A DNA stretch of 64,000 bases from CAVWSM01 sp963798505 (GTDB lineage: Bacteria; Actinomycetota; Actinomycetes; Jiangellales; Jiangellaceae): assembly GCA_963798505.1 (NCBI GenBank), contig CAWCTX010000015.1:62001-126000 (forward strand), written 5' to 3'. The translations under genes were made by a program, and so were the position numbers. Shown piece by piece: positions 19,357 to 28,738 of this stretch; the first letter of the stretch is position 1; each line of letters opens with the position of its first letter. The notes below the pieces were generated by a model. It had not been told where the DNA came from. It worked only from the letters and a program-made list of their open reading frames with translations, and did not search any database.

Positions 19357-21003
19357 TCAGCTTCCGGGTCTAAGCCAGTCGTCCATCACTCGGTCGGCCG
19401 CGGCGAGGCTCCCGCGATAGCCCGTGACGGCGGGGACGAAGTGCCGACGGTCGAGAACACACAGGGACAGGTCCAGACGGGCAGTTATCGTGGCGGTTCG
19501 GACCGTATCGCGCAGCAGGGCAATCTCGCCAAACCCGTCGCCCGGCCCGAGTGACCGGAGGTGTGCGCCGTTCTGGGTCACCTCCGCCTGCCCGTCGACG
19601 ATCACGAAAAACTGATCACCGCGATCACCTTCGCGGAAGACTGCATTGCCGGACCTGATCTGGACCCGCTTCGCATTGACCGCGAGCAGCGCGATAGCGG
19701 GCATCGGCAGCAGTCGAAGCATGTCCACCTGCCGGAGGATCTCGATCTCCTCGTCGCCGCGAGCGACCTGCTCGTCCAGTCGCCGCAACCGAGGCCAAGA
19801 CAACGCCACCGCGACCGGGCCGACCAGTCCGAGCGCGAACATCGCGCCGCGAATGCCGAGGAGGTCGATCACCAGTGGTGTCAGGATGGAGCCAACGCCG
19901 ACAGCGAGCGTTGCCGTCCCCTCGAGCACGCCGAACGCTCGAGCGAGCACCTCGTCGGGCACGAGCCGCGCGAACAGCGTGAAAGCGCCCACATCTACCA
20001 AAGCGTTGCCGACGCCGATGATCGCGAAGGTCAGAGCGACCATGGGTTCGGACGAAAGCAGCCCGGCCACCGCGATGGGCAGTCCCCACAACGCGACGCC
20101 AACGCCCAGGAGTGCCGCCAGCCCATGGCTGCCAACCGCGAGAAACGCGCCCAGCGACCCGATGACCGCTCCAGCGCCGACAGCCGCCGTGAGTGTGCCC
20201 ACTCCCGGCTCACCGGTACCGAGGACGTCGAAGGCGACGACCACCACGAGCACCGTGAAGCAGCCCCGAGTGAACGTCTGGGCCACGATCAGGCATGAAA
20301 GGAGCAGCACGTCTCTCTTGGCGAGGATCGCATGAACGCCCACCGCGACCTGACGCAGCAGGTGCGGACGCGGCCCGGTGGCAGGTTGTGCGCGCTCGTA
20401 GCGCAATCGGAGCACGAGCCATGCCGACCACAGCGAGGCCAACGCTGCCGCGACGAACACGCTTGCGGCACCGCTCAGGTCGAGCAGGAGTGCGGCCACC
20501 AACGGGCCGACCAGCACGCTGAGTGAGTCGAGGAGTCCCCGTACGACATTGGCGCTTGTCAGCTCGAACGGTGTGTGACAAAGCGCGGGCAACAGTGCCG
20601 AGTGGGCAGGGCGAAACACCGTGAAGGCCACCGTCTGGAGGATCGCCAAGACGTAGAGCAGGAGCAGCGCGCCGTCCAGGGCCACTACGGCTGCGCAGCC
20701 GGCTAGGGCGGCAGCTCGGAACGTGCCGACCACCACCAGCACGCGGTCGCGCGGCAGCCGATCCGCCACGGTGGCACCCAGGGGCCCGACCAGCGCAGCG
20801 GGGACCATCCGGAGCAGCGCGACGAGCCCGACTGCACTGGCCCCACCCTCGCGGAACGCGACCACACCGATGGCCACGGTGAAGGCCCACTCCGCGGCCC
20901 ACGCGGCGCCGAAGGACAGCTGCGCGCGGCGTAGGTCCCTGCTGCGGGCGTTCGTCGCGAGAGCCCGTCCGGCCTCGGCAAGCCGCTGCCTGACCCGGTT
21001 CAC
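19357..21003 (-). CDS. MFS transporter fused to C-terminal cyclic nucleotide-binding domain
   Basis: 548 residues, intact; GTG at 21001-21003 is chosen because longer upstream reading runs into the methyltransferase gene in another frame. Twelve membrane helices (FGAAWAAEWAFTVAIGVVAF; VADRLPRDRVLVVVG) are followed by a cNMP-binding domain with VFREGDRGDQFFVIVDGQAE and cassette GFGEIALLRDTVRTATI. It is a diverged paralog of the gene at 17686-19354; the pair converge with stops two bases apart. No transport substrate can be read from the sequence. Confidence 0.85.
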   Translation of the reverse strand: MNRVRQRLAEAGRALATNARSRDLRRAQLSFGAAWAAEWAFTVAIGVVAFREGGASAVGLVALLRMVPAALVGPLGATVADRLPRDRVLVVVGTFRAAALAGCAAVVALDGALLLLYVLAILQTVAFTVFRPAHSALLPALCHTPFELTSANVVRGLLDSLSVLVGPLVAALLLDLSGAASVFVAAALASLWSAWLVLRLRYERAQPATGPRPHLLRQVAVGVHAILAKRDVLLLSCLIVAQTFTRGCFTVLVVVVAFDVLGTGEPGVGTLTAAVGAGAVIGSLGAFLAVGSHGLAALLGVGVALWGLPIAVAGLLSSEPMVALTFAIIGVGNALVDVGAFTLFARLVPDEVLARAFGVLEGTATLAVGVGSILTPLVIDLLGIRGAMFALGLVGPVAVALSWPRLRRLDEQVARGDEEIEILRQVDMLRLLPMPAIALLAVNAKRVQIRSGNAVFREGDRGDQFFVIVDGQAEVTQNGAHLRSLGPGDGFGEIALLRDTVRTATITARLDLSLCVLDRRHFVPAVTGYRGSLAAADRVMDDWLRPGS

Positions 21004-21073
21004 GATGCGAAGGTATCCAAGCGCACGAGCATGTGGCGCCCTGACGTGCGGATGACGCCACGCGTCGTAACGG

Positions 21074-21871
21074 CTAGATCGCGGCGAGGGCTGGGAATCC
21101 GCGCAGGAGCACCACCGGCAGGCGCAGTGGCGGCACATCGTCGAGGGCTGCAATGGCTTCGGCACGCACGGCAGCAAGCACAGCAGGGTCAAGCTGTGCG
21201 ACGAAGGCCGCCGCGTGCGCCATCCCGAGCCGCCACTCGACCAGATCCGCCGCGTCGAGGTCGGAGAGGTCGACTTCAACACGCGTCGCTTGCGTGTCGA
21301 CCAAGCCGGCCAGGCGTGCCTGTCCGAGGGTCGCTTCTGGTGAGGCGACGGTTGGCTCGCGGTCCTGCTTGAACGATGCGTACCAGTCCGGCATTCGGAA
21401 CCCATACCCAGCAAGCGTTTCGTCGACGATCGCCTTGGCCGGGTGCGTCGCACCGGCGAACGAGGACGCGACGACTTCGCCGCCCGGCCGGGTCACGCGC
21501 GCCATTTCGACGAGCGCGCGCCACGGCTCGGCCAGGTGACTGAGCAGGAAACCGGCCGCGGTCACATCCGCTGCTCCGTCCGACACCGGGAGGCGTAGGG
21601 CATCACCCGCGGCGGCCGGCATGCGTGCTCGCGCGAGCATTGCCGTGGACTGGTCGAGAGCGACCACTCGAGCGCCGCGCGACCGGAACGCCGTCGCCAC
21701 GACACCCGTACCCGCGCCCACGTCGATCACTAGGCGCCCGTCCAGCGGCGTCTGTACGGACTCGACCAGCACCTCAGCCAGTCGGCCGTACACACGCTCG
21801 GGTCCCTGCGCCCACCGGGCGCCCGCGGCGTCGTAGGCGGCGAACATGCCCTGGTCCGGGGAGCCCGTCAC
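21074..21871 (-). CDS. SAM-dependent methyltransferase (class I)
   Basis: 265 residues. Motif I is VIDVGAGTGVVA, with VVALDQSTAML (motif II acid), ADVTAAGFLLSHL (motif III) and VTRPGGEVVASSF. The GTG start at 21871 overlaps the stop of the kinase-like gene upstream in a GTGA sequence, so the two are translationally coupled and may act on one substrate. Target molecule unknown. Confidence 0.8.
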   Translation of the reverse strand: MTGSPDQGMFAAYDAAGARWAQGPERVYGRLAEVLVESVQTPLDGRLVIDVGAGTGVVATAFRSRGARVVALDQSTAMLARARMPAAAGDALRLPVSDGAADVTAAGFLLSHLAEPWRALVEMARVTRPGGEVVASSFAGATHPAKAIVDETLAGYGFRMPDWYASFKQDREPTVASPEATLGQARLAGLVDTQATRVEVDLSDLDAADLVEWRLGMAHAAAFVAQLDPAVLAAVRAEAIAALDDVPPLRLPVVLLRGFPALAAI

Positions 21872-22836
21872 AGTGTCCTCGCCGTGGGCAGGACGCGCTC
21901 GACCCACCAGCCGAGCTCGTCGGGTTCGTCCACCTTGTCCCAGCCGAGCTGGACGAAGGCACCGAGCAGTGCCAGCTCGATTTGCTGCTCGAACCACCCC
22001 GACGTCGGGATGCCGCGCGATTCCAGCTCCTCGCGGTAGACCTCGATGACGGCGTCCTTGGGTTCGGCGAAACGCCGACTGTTGATCGCCAGGTAGTAGG
22101 CAACGTCGTAGCAGAACGGCGTCACGCCCGGAAGCGCCCAGTCGAGCAGGATGGTGCGGCCATCCGGGTGGGACCCGAGGTTGCCGTACTTCCAATCGCC
22201 TTGGGAGAGCGTGGTGGGCGTTCCCTCGAAGGCGGTGACCAGCGGCCACGGGTCGGCAGCCAGCGCCGTTGCCACCTCGCCAGCCTCCGGGGCGACGTCA
22301 CGCAGTCGCGGCCATTCGGTGGCGAGGATGGCGGGCACGCCTTGCGCACGACCGAGGTCGGCTTCCACTCGAGCGGTCAGCTCGGAGAGCACGGTGTATT
22401 TCGCCGGAAACGGAGACAGGTCAAATGGCGTCGCGTTCCGGCCAGCGAAGTGCGCGTGCATGACGGCCAGATGCTCGAGGAAGCGCCGGTGCTGCTCATG
22501 TGGGATCGGCTCGTCACCGGTAGGCACCAGTAACTCGCTGACGTCGCGCATCACGAGCACGGCCTCACGACCGTCGCGGTGGGCTCCGATCACAGCCGGA
22601 TCGATTTCGCCCGGCAGCGCGGCGTACAGGCCACATTCCCAGGCCCGGTATGCGTTGCTGCCCACATCGCCGGCAGCCCTGGCGAGCCAATCAAGCTCGG
22701 GAGACAGGCGCTTCACCACGTACGACTCCCCATCGACCACGATGCGCTCGAGCGGCACCGCCGTCTTGCCGTCGGCGGAAGCGAGCGGCTCGCGTGTCTC
22801 GGCGCGGCGAAGGAGCTCCACGACGTCGATGGCCAT
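21868..22836 (-). CDS. Aminoglycoside-phosphotransferase-family (APH) kinase-like protein
   Basis: 322 residues with the C-terminal APH/choline-kinase lobe: LSQGDWKYGNLG holds the catalytic Asp and the metal Asn, though the usual HGD His is replaced by Gln, and TILLDWALPG gives the second metal Asp. The N-terminal part contains VVKRLSPE, a likely ATP-lobe Lys. Such proteins phosphorylate small molecules; resistance activity cannot be assumed. First gene of a two-gene unit with the methyltransferase. It is divergent from the SulP gene. Confidence 0.75.
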   Translation of the reverse strand: MAIDVVELLRRAETREPLASADGKTAVPLERIVVDGESYVVKRLSPELDWLARAAGDVGSNAYRAWECGLYAALPGEIDPAVIGAHRDGREAVLVMRDVSELLVPTGDEPIPHEQHRRFLEHLAVMHAHFAGRNATPFDLSPFPAKYTVLSELTARVEADLGRAQGVPAILATEWPRLRDVAPEAGEVATALAADPWPLVTAFEGTPTTLSQGDWKYGNLGSHPDGRTILLDWALPGVTPFCYDVAYYLAINSRRFAEPKDAVIEVYREELESRGIPTSGWFEQQIELALLGAFVQLGWDKVDEPDELGWWVERVLPTARTL

Positions 22837-22953
22837 GACTCAACTCCGAGGTCTCTGTCCTAACCGTGGACCCGACCGGCCGCGGGCACAACCCACGCGC
22901 TGGAGCCATGATCAACACTGTTGGTGCCGTGTCTCGCTCTACGCTGACGCCCC

Positions 22954-24639
22954 ATGGGGAGCGTGAAGCACCTGCCCAACCTCAACCAGCTGCTGTCCTA
23001 TGACCGCAGCTGGTTGCGCGGCGATGTGGTGGCCGGGGTCACGGTTGCGGCGTACCTGGTGCCGCAGGTCATGGCCTACGCGGAGGTGGCGGGACTCCCG
23101 CCCGTCGTGGGGTTGTGGGCGATCACCGGTTCGTTGCTCGTGTATGCCGTGATCGGCTCCTCGCGCCAGCTCTCCGTCGGGCCGGAATCCACCACGGCGT
23201 TGCTGACTGCGACTGCGATCGCTCCGCTGGCAGCGGGTGACCCCGAGAAGTACGCAGCCCTTGCCGCCGCTCTCGCCTTCATCGTCGGCGCTCTATGCCT
23301 CGTCGCCTGGGCGGCGCGGCTTGGGTTTCTGGCCGATCTGCTGTCGAAGCCTGTCCTGGTCGGCTATATGGCCGGCGTCGCGGTGTACATGATCGTCAGT
23401 CAGCTCCCGAAAATGATCGGGCTGAGCAGCGAGGGCGACTCACTGTTCGACCAGCTGAAGTCGTTCTTCGAACGCCTCGACCAGGCACACGGCCCGACCA
23501 TGGCCCTCGGTATTGGTGTCCTGGTAGTGCTCTTTGTGGGCGCACGGTTGTTCCCGAGGGCGCCGATGCCGCTGATCGCCATGCTGCTCAGCGCCACCGT
23601 CGTCGCCGTGTTCGACCTGCAGGACAAGGGCATCAAGGTTGTCGGCGAGATCGAGTCGGGGCTGCCGACGCCCGGGCTGCCGTCGGTGACAGTGACCGAG
23701 CTGACCGAGCTCTTGCTCCCGGCGTTCGGGCTCTTGGTCGTCGCCTACACGGACAACGTTCTGACCGCCCGGGCGTTCGCCGTCCGCAACGGGTACGAAA
23801 TCGACGCCAACCAGGAGTTCCTGGCGCTGGGCGTCGCCAACTTCGCGGCCGGCGGCATGCGCGGGTTCCCCGTCAGCAGCAGCGGCAGCCGCACCGTCAT
23901 CGGCGACGCACTGGGCAGCCGCAGCCAGCTCTACTCGCTGGTTGCGCTTGCCATCGTCATCGTGACGCTGATGATCGGTGGAGACGTACTTGCCTCATTC
24001 CCGACGGCAGCACTCGGAGCACTCGTTATATATGCCGCCGTACGGCTCGTCGACGTCGCGGAGTTCCGCCGGCTCGCCAGATTCCGCCGCAGCGAGTTCG
24101 TGCTCGCATTGGCCACCACCGCTGCGGTCTTGATCTTCGGCGTGTTGTACGGGGTCCTCGCCGCCGTGGGCCTCTCGATCCTCAACGTGCTGCGCCGGGT
24201 AGCTCGCGCGCACGACGGCATCCTCGGCTACGTCCCAGGCCTTGCGGGCATGCACGACATCGACGACTACCCGGACGCTCGGCTGGTCCCGGGACTGGTC
24301 GTCTACCGCTACGACGCGCCGCTCTTCTTCGTCAACGCTGAGGACTTCCGGGAACGGGCACTTGCCGCGGTGGACTCCTCCCCCACCCCCGTGGAGTGGT
24401 TCATCCTCAACGCCGAGGCCAACGTGGAGGTGGACATCACCGCGCTCGACGCGCTCGAGCAACTGCGTGCCGCCCTGGCCGAGCGCGGCATCGTGTTCGC
24501 TATGGCGCGCGTGAAGCAGGATCTGCTCGCCGACCTGCGGGCTGCCGGCTTGACTGACCGGGTCGGATCCGACCGGATCTTCCCGACCCTGCCGACAGCC
24601 GTACAGGCCTTCGAAGAGTGGCAGTCCTCGCGTACATGA
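22954..24639 (+). CDS. SulP-family inorganic anion transporter with STAS domain
   Basis: 561 residues, intact. The SulP signature region is near residues 25-75 (GVTVAAYLVPQVMAYAEVAGLPP), and about 12-14 membrane helices follow, with GGMRGFPVSSSGSRT in the conserved core. A cytoplasmic STAS domain fills the C terminus (VVYRYDAPLFFVNAEDF, VEWFILNAEANVEVDITALD). The family carries sulfate, bicarbonate or other anions. Bicarbonate would be of interest beside a soluble-AC-like cyclase, but specificity cannot be read from the sequence. Confidence 0.9.
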   Translation: MGSVKHLPNLNQLLSYDRSWLRGDVVAGVTVAAYLVPQVMAYAEVAGLPPVVGLWAITGSLLVYAVIGSSRQLSVGPESTTALLTATAIAPLAAGDPEKYAALAAALAFIVGALCLVAWAARLGFLADLLSKPVLVGYMAGVAVYMIVSQLPKMIGLSSEGDSLFDQLKSFFERLDQAHGPTMALGIGVLVVLFVGARLFPRAPMPLIAMLLSATVVAVFDLQDKGIKVVGEIESGLPTPGLPSVTVTELTELLLPAFGLLVVAYTDNVLTARAFAVRNGYEIDANQEFLALGVANFAAGGMRGFPVSSSGSRTVIGDALGSRSQLYSLVALAIVIVTLMIGGDVLASFPTAALGALVIYAAVRLVDVAEFRRLARFRRSEFVLALATTAAVLIFGVLYGVLAAVGLSILNVLRRVARAHDGILGYVPGLAGMHDIDDYPDARLVPGLVVYRYDAPLFFVNAEDFRERALAAVDSSPTPVEWFILNAEANVEVDITALDALEQLRAALAERGIVFAMARVKQDLLADLRAAGLTDRVGSDRIFPTLPTAVQAFEEWQSSRT

Positions 24640-24642
24640 CTC

Positions 24643-25650
24643 TCAGAACGTGAAGACAAGCCGCGCGGGCACCTTCCCGGCGAGGACCTCCTCGAAGCAG
24701 GCGTTGACATCGTCGAGCTTGCGTGGCTCGCAGATCACCTCGGTCAAGCCCTGGCTGTGCAGCGTGAACACCTCAGCAAGGTCGGCGCGTGTCCCCACAA
24801 TCGAGCCGATGACGCTGATCCCGTGCAGCACGGTCTCGAAGATCGGGAGCTTCATCGCGTCGTCGCGCGGCAGGGACACCAGCACCAGTCGTCCGCCCGG
24901 GCGCAGGCTGGCATGGGCCTGCTCGAGTACGGACGGATTGGCGGCGAGGGCAACCGCGACATCGGCACCGCCCATCTTGCGGATGGCTTCCGCAGGATCG
25001 TCAGCGCGGGCGTCGACGGCTGTTGCTCCCAACGACTCGATGAGACCCAGTTTCGCGTCCTCGACGTCGACCCCGATGACGCGGGCGCCGGCGATGCGCG
25101 CGTACTGCACGGCGAGGTGCCCCAGTCCTCCGACGCCGAAGATGGCGGCGGTCTCGGTCGGGCGAAGGCCGCTGACCTTGATCGCCTTCCAGGTTGTGAC
25201 GCCTGCACAGGTCAGCGGAGCGGCCTCCATGGGCGAGATGCCGTCAGGAACGGCAACGGCATACTTCGCGTGCGCCACGGCGTACTCGGCATAGCCGCCG
25301 TCCATCCCGTACCCGGTGTTCCGCTGCGAGGGGCAGAGCGTTTCCCAGCCGCGTACGCAGTATTCGCACATCCCGCAGGCATACCCGAGCCATGGCAGCG
25401 CAACCCGGTCCCCCACGGCGTGTTCCGTAACCCCTTCGCCAAGTGTTTCGACGATGCCGACACCCTCATGGCCTGGGATGAGCGGCAGACTGGGCTTGAC
25501 CGGCCAGTCGCCACGTGCGGCGTGGATGTCGGTGTGGCACAGGCCGCTGGCTTCAATCCGTACGAGGATCTGGCCCGGCGCGGGCGACGGGGTCCGACGC
25601 TCCTCGATCGTGAGTGGTTGGTCGAACGCGTGGACAACGGCGGCCTTCAT
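24643..25650 (-). CDS. adhP: Zinc-dependent alcohol dehydrogenase (AdhP type)
   Basis: 335 residues of the medium-chain dehydrogenase family. Catalytic zinc ligands are seen as GLCHTDIHAARGDWP and PGHEGVG; the structural zinc cysteines are CGMCEYCVRGWETLC. The NAD-binding loop is IFGVGGLGHLAVQYA with VDVEDAK after it. The length and motifs match AdhP ethanol/propanol dehydrogenases. Its ATG overlaps the stop of the flavodoxin-like gene (ATGA), so both come from one transcript that begins near the DosR-like box at 26246. Expression under low oxygen is inferred. Confidence 0.88.
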   Translation of the reverse strand: MKAAVVHAFDQPLTIEERRTPSPAPGQILVRIEASGLCHTDIHAARGDWPVKPSLPLIPGHEGVGIVETLGEGVTEHAVGDRVALPWLGYACGMCEYCVRGWETLCPSQRNTGYGMDGGYAEYAVAHAKYAVAVPDGISPMEAAPLTCAGVTTWKAIKVSGLRPTETAAIFGVGGLGHLAVQYARIAGARVIGVDVEDAKLGLIESLGATAVDARADDPAEAIRKMGGADVAVALAANPSVLEQAHASLRPGGRLVLVSLPRDDAMKLPIFETVLHGISVIGSIVGTRADLAEVFTLHSQGLTEVICEPRKLDDVNACFEEVLAGKVPARLVFTF

Positions 25651-26150
25651 GTTCGTGCTCCCATCTCTGCTGCGATCTCGTCCGCCCAGGCACGCACCTG
25701 CGCCCGGTCGATGTGGTCGCCGGACAGTCCCCTGGCGATCAGCCGTCGCCCGAGGAACCCGGCGGTCTCCGGCTCGAGGACGCCGCCAAACGTGGCGTGC
25801 CCGCGAGCGCCCAGCTCGGTGATGAACACCCGCACGTCCGGGACGGCTGGCAGCTCTTGCATCGATGCGCTGTCGTCGAGCGGGCCGCTGCTGAACAGCC
25901 ACAGCGGGCGGTCCCGAAGCGCGTCTTCATGCTTTCGGGCGAACGCCTTCGAGTCGTGGTGCCACCGACCTGCGTACAAGGCACCGCCGAGCACGACAGC
26001 GTCGTACGCATGGACATCGTGCGCGTCAGCGGCCGGCATGACATCGCAGTCGAGCCCGGCTTCTGTCAGGGCTTCGCCCAGCAGGCCGGCTACGCGGTTG
26101 GTGCCGCCGTGCTTTGATCCGTACGCCACAAGCACTCGTGGAGCGCCCAT
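25647..26150 (-). CDS. Flavodoxin-domain protein (HemG-like)
   Basis: 167 residues. The N-terminal RVLVAYGSKHGGTNRVAG forms the FMN phosphate loop (T/S-x-G pattern), and YDAVVLGGALYAGRWH with LWLFSSGPL gives the other FMN loops, as in menaquinone-type protoporphyrinogen oxidase and related flavodoxins. ATG at 26148-26150 is preceded by GAGAGG eight bases away. It is the first gene of the operon with AdhP. Confidence 0.8.
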   Translation of the reverse strand: MGAPRVLVAYGSKHGGTNRVAGLLGEALTEAGLDCDVMPAADAHDVHAYDAVVLGGALYAGRWHHDSKAFARKHEDALRDRPLWLFSSGPLDDSASMQELPAVPDVRVFITELGARGHATFGGVLEPETAGFLGRRLIARGLSGDHIDRAQVRAWADEIAAEMGART

Positions 26151-26245
26151 CAGTGTGTCCTCTCCCGACTGGCCCGTCACGCGGGCCGATATCTCCATCC
26201 CAGTCGTCGCTGGGGCCGGAGCACAGGGCGTGACGTCCCGGGTCG

Positions 26246-26259
26246 TCGGGACTTAAGGC
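26246..26259. promoter_or_regulatory. DosR-like box GGGACTTAAGGCCC
   Basis: This is the closest match in the window to the mycobacterial DosR core (GGGACTWWAGTCCC). It sits between divergent genes, 95 bp from the flavodoxin/AdhP start and 62 bp from the maleylacetate reductase start. A further GTCCC-N8-GGGAC inverted repeat overlaps its left side. The orientation cannot decide which side it controls. Confidence 0.6.
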
Positions 26260-26321
26260 CCGGCCTTGCGACCCGCTGGCACGGAGCGTAGTTTCCTGTG
26301 CAACAACCTCCGGAGGGTCGC

Positions 26322-27416
26322 GTGACAGCCGGGTTGGCGTTCACGTACGACGGCGTCCCGCAACGGGTTCTCTTCGGGTTGGGCACACTCGCCCGGCTGG
26401 GCGCCGAGCTGCAACGGCTGTCAACAGCACGCGTACTTCTCATCGCCGGCGGCGCCCACAAGGCAGTTGCCGACGATCTTGCCGTCACGCTCGGCGACGT
26501 CGTCGCTGCGCGCCTGCACGAGGTCCGTCAACACGTCCCGGAAGGTCTCGCTGCGCACGCATCAGACGTGGCCAGGGATGCGGAGGCCGATGGCCTGGTC
26601 ACCGTCGGTGGCGGCTCGGCCACCGGACTTGGCAAGGCCGTGGCCCACGAGCTGGGCATCCCCTTGATCACGGTGCCCACGACCTACGCAGGCTCCGAGG
26701 CCACCGCCGTCTACGGCATCACCGGACAGCACAAGCGCACCGGACGTGACGAGCGGGTGCTGCCCAAGGTCGTGATCTACGACCCCGCACTCACGGCGTC
26801 GCTGTCGGCGCACACATCGGGCACGACCGGTTTCAACGCGCTGGCTCATTGTGTCGAGGCGTTGTATGCGCCGGGGGCCAACCCGGTCAGCTCACTGCTC
26901 GCCGTAGAAGGTCTCGCTCGGCTGGCGGCGTCCCTGCCCGTCGTCGTTACGGCGCCCACCGACATGAACGCTCGGAGCGACGCCCTGTACGGCGCCTACC
27001 TCGCCGGCTCGGCGCTTGCGGTCGCAGGCACTGCGCTGCATCACAAGCTCTGCCACGTGCTGGGCGGGACGTTCGGCCTCGACCACGGTGAGGTCAACGC
27101 CGTCCTCCTGCCGTACGTCACGGCCTACAACGCACCAGCCGCCCCGGCTGCGCTTCGCGACGCTGCGCTCGCGTTGGCCAGCGTTGACTCGCGTTCCGCC
27201 GATGCGGCGGCCCGGTTGCGGGACCTGGCCGCCCAGCTCGATCTCCCGGTGAGCCTGGCCGCGATCGGCATGCCCGCCGAGGGACTCGACACCGCAGCGC
27301 GGCTCGCTGTTGACGCCGTGAGAACTGACAACCCGCGCCCGGTCGATGTGGCCAGCGTGCGAAAGCTGTTAGACGACGCCTACGTCGGTCGATGGCCGAC
27401 AGAAGGAGAGGCCTGA
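26322..27416 (+). CDS. Maleylacetate reductase (iron-type alcohol dehydrogenase family)
   Basis: 364 residues from the GTG at 26322, which has GGAGGG six bases upstream. NAD-binding motif VTVGGGSATGLGKAV, then PTTYAGSEATAVYGIT and the metal-ligand region with NALAHCVEAL and KLCHVLGGTFGLDHGEVNAVLLP mark maleylacetate reductase, which turns maleylacetate into 3-oxoadipate in hydroxyquinol, resorcinol or chlorocatechol breakdown. It starts a run of genes leading to the CoA-transferase at 28.7-30.0 kb, which would take 3-oxoadipate onward. No ring-cleaving intradiol dioxygenase is present. Confidence 0.85.
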   Translation: MTAGLAFTYDGVPQRVLFGLGTLARLGAELQRLSTARVLLIAGGAHKAVADDLAVTLGDVVAARLHEVRQHVPEGLAAHASDVARDAEADGLVTVGGGSATGLGKAVAHELGIPLITVPTTYAGSEATAVYGITGQHKRTGRDERVLPKVVIYDPALTASLSAHTSGTTGFNALAHCVEALYAPGANPVSSLLAVEGLARLAASLPVVVTAPTDMNARSDALYGAYLAGSALAVAGTALHHKLCHVLGGTFGLDHGEVNAVLLPYVTAYNAPAAPAALRDAALALASVDSRSADAAARLRDLAAQLDLPVSLAAIGMPAEGLDTAARLAVDAVRTDNPRPVDVASVRKLLDDAYVGRWPTEGEA

Positions 27417-27417
27417 C

Positions 27418-28231
27418 ATGAGCGAATGGAACGTCATGACGTACGAGGGCAAGGACACGGCCCTGCGCGTCATCAGGACCGAAGCGGACGGCTTCATGGA
27501 CCTCGCCGCACGCCCCGATACGTGGGAGGGTCCGACGGCATGCAGCGACTGGCAGGTCCGTGACATCGTCGGACACCTCGTCGACACGACAGAGAGCTAC
27601 TTCGAGCGGTTCGACGCTGCGCGGTCTGGCACCGATGTCGGGCCGCCCTACCCCCTCACCGGGATGTGGCAGCGTGCTGGAGACCAAGGCCGGAGCTTCC
27701 GCCAGGTCCCGCAGCCTGAGATGCTCGAGCCGACTGAGCACGGACCTCGACAAGATGCTTGGCATCTTCGAGGCTCTGAACGAGCAGGACTGGGGCGGCC
27801 TCGTCGTGCCGCACTTCTACATGGGTCAGCTGCCCGCCTTCTTCTACCCCGCCTTCCAGATCGTGGACTACGGAGTCCACTCCTGGGACATGCGTGACGG
27901 CACCGGACGGGGGCATGCTCTCGACAGCGATGCCGCAGATTTGCTCGTACCGATCATGTTCGTGCTATGGCAGGCAACGGCCAAACCCACTGAGGATGAA
28001 GCAGACATTGGCGTACGCGTCACAAGCGGGCCCAACGCCGGCGACACGCTCGTGCATGTGGGCCCGGACGGGATGTCGTATGAGCAAAGCGATCTGTCCG
28101 GCGTCGGTACGGTCCTCGAGTTCGACCCGGGAAGCCTGGTGCTCACGGCATTCGGCCGGTGCAATGCCGGCACGGTGCGTGGCGACCGGGCGACCGCCGA
28201 GCGCTTCCTCAACCTGTTCTTCCGGATCTAG
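27418..28231 (+). pseudogene. Maleylpyruvate isomerase-family (DinB-like, mycothiol) protein, one frame break
   Basis: ATG at 27418 directly follows the maleylacetate reductase stop. ACSDWQVRDIVGHLVDTTESY carries the metal-site His of the mycothiol-dependent maleylpyruvate isomerase N-terminal domain. Near 27728 the frame shifts by one; the rest includes YGVHSWDMRDGTGRGHAL (second His region) and a C-terminal domain ending GDRATAERFLNLFFRI. About 270 residues in all. A role in isomerising or activating a maleyl compound in the same pathway is plausible. Confidence 0.75.
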
Positions 28232-28234
28232 GTG

Positions 28235-28738
28235 ATGGCAATGACGACGCTTGACTACGAGAAGATCGCGACCGAACGCGACCGGATCCGCGCGACCTAT
28301 GTGGCACCGAAGGATCAGCGTCCCGAGTCGTCCGCCCGAGGTGTCCACCACATGGCGCTCATCAGCTCCGACGTCGAGCGCACGGTTCGCTTCTATCAGG
28401 AAGTGCTGGAGTTTCCACTGACGGAGATCTTCGAGAACCGCGACTACAAGGGCTCCAACCACTTCTTCTTCGACATCGGCAACGGCAACCTGCTGGCCTT
28501 CTTCGACCTACCGGGGCTCGACCTCGGACCGTACGCGGAGGTGCTCGGCGGCTTGCATCACATGGCCATCTCGGTGGAGCCGGAGCGGTGGGAACGGCTC
28601 AAGGGCAACCTGGATAACGCCGGCGTCGAGTACATGATGGAGAGTGGGTCGTCGATCTACTTCCGTGATCCTGACGGCGCGCGGCTCGAGCTGATCTCCG
28701 ATCCGCTGGGCGAGATGTACGGCAACGCGGTGCTCTGA
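28235..28738 (+). CDS. VOC-family (glyoxalase/extradiol dioxygenase fold) protein
   Basis: 167 residues with a single VOC module: GVHHMALISSDVERTVRFYQ gives a metal His, GLHHMAISV the second, and IYFRDPDGARLELI the Glu-bearing end. HHMALI and HHMAIS are close to extradiol dioxygenase or methylmalonyl-CoA-epimerase-like proteins. It might supply the ring or side-chain cleavage step missing from this pathway, but that is only a guess. Its last 82 bases overlap the opposing CoA-transferase gene. Confidence 0.75.
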   Translation: MAMTTLDYEKIATERDRIRATYVAPKDQRPESSARGVHHMALISSDVERTVRFYQEVLEFPLTEIFENRDYKGSNHFFFDIGNGNLLAFFDLPGLDLGPYAEVLGGLHHMAISVEPERWERLKGNLDNAGVEYMMESGSSIYFRDPDGARLELISDPLGEMYGNAVL

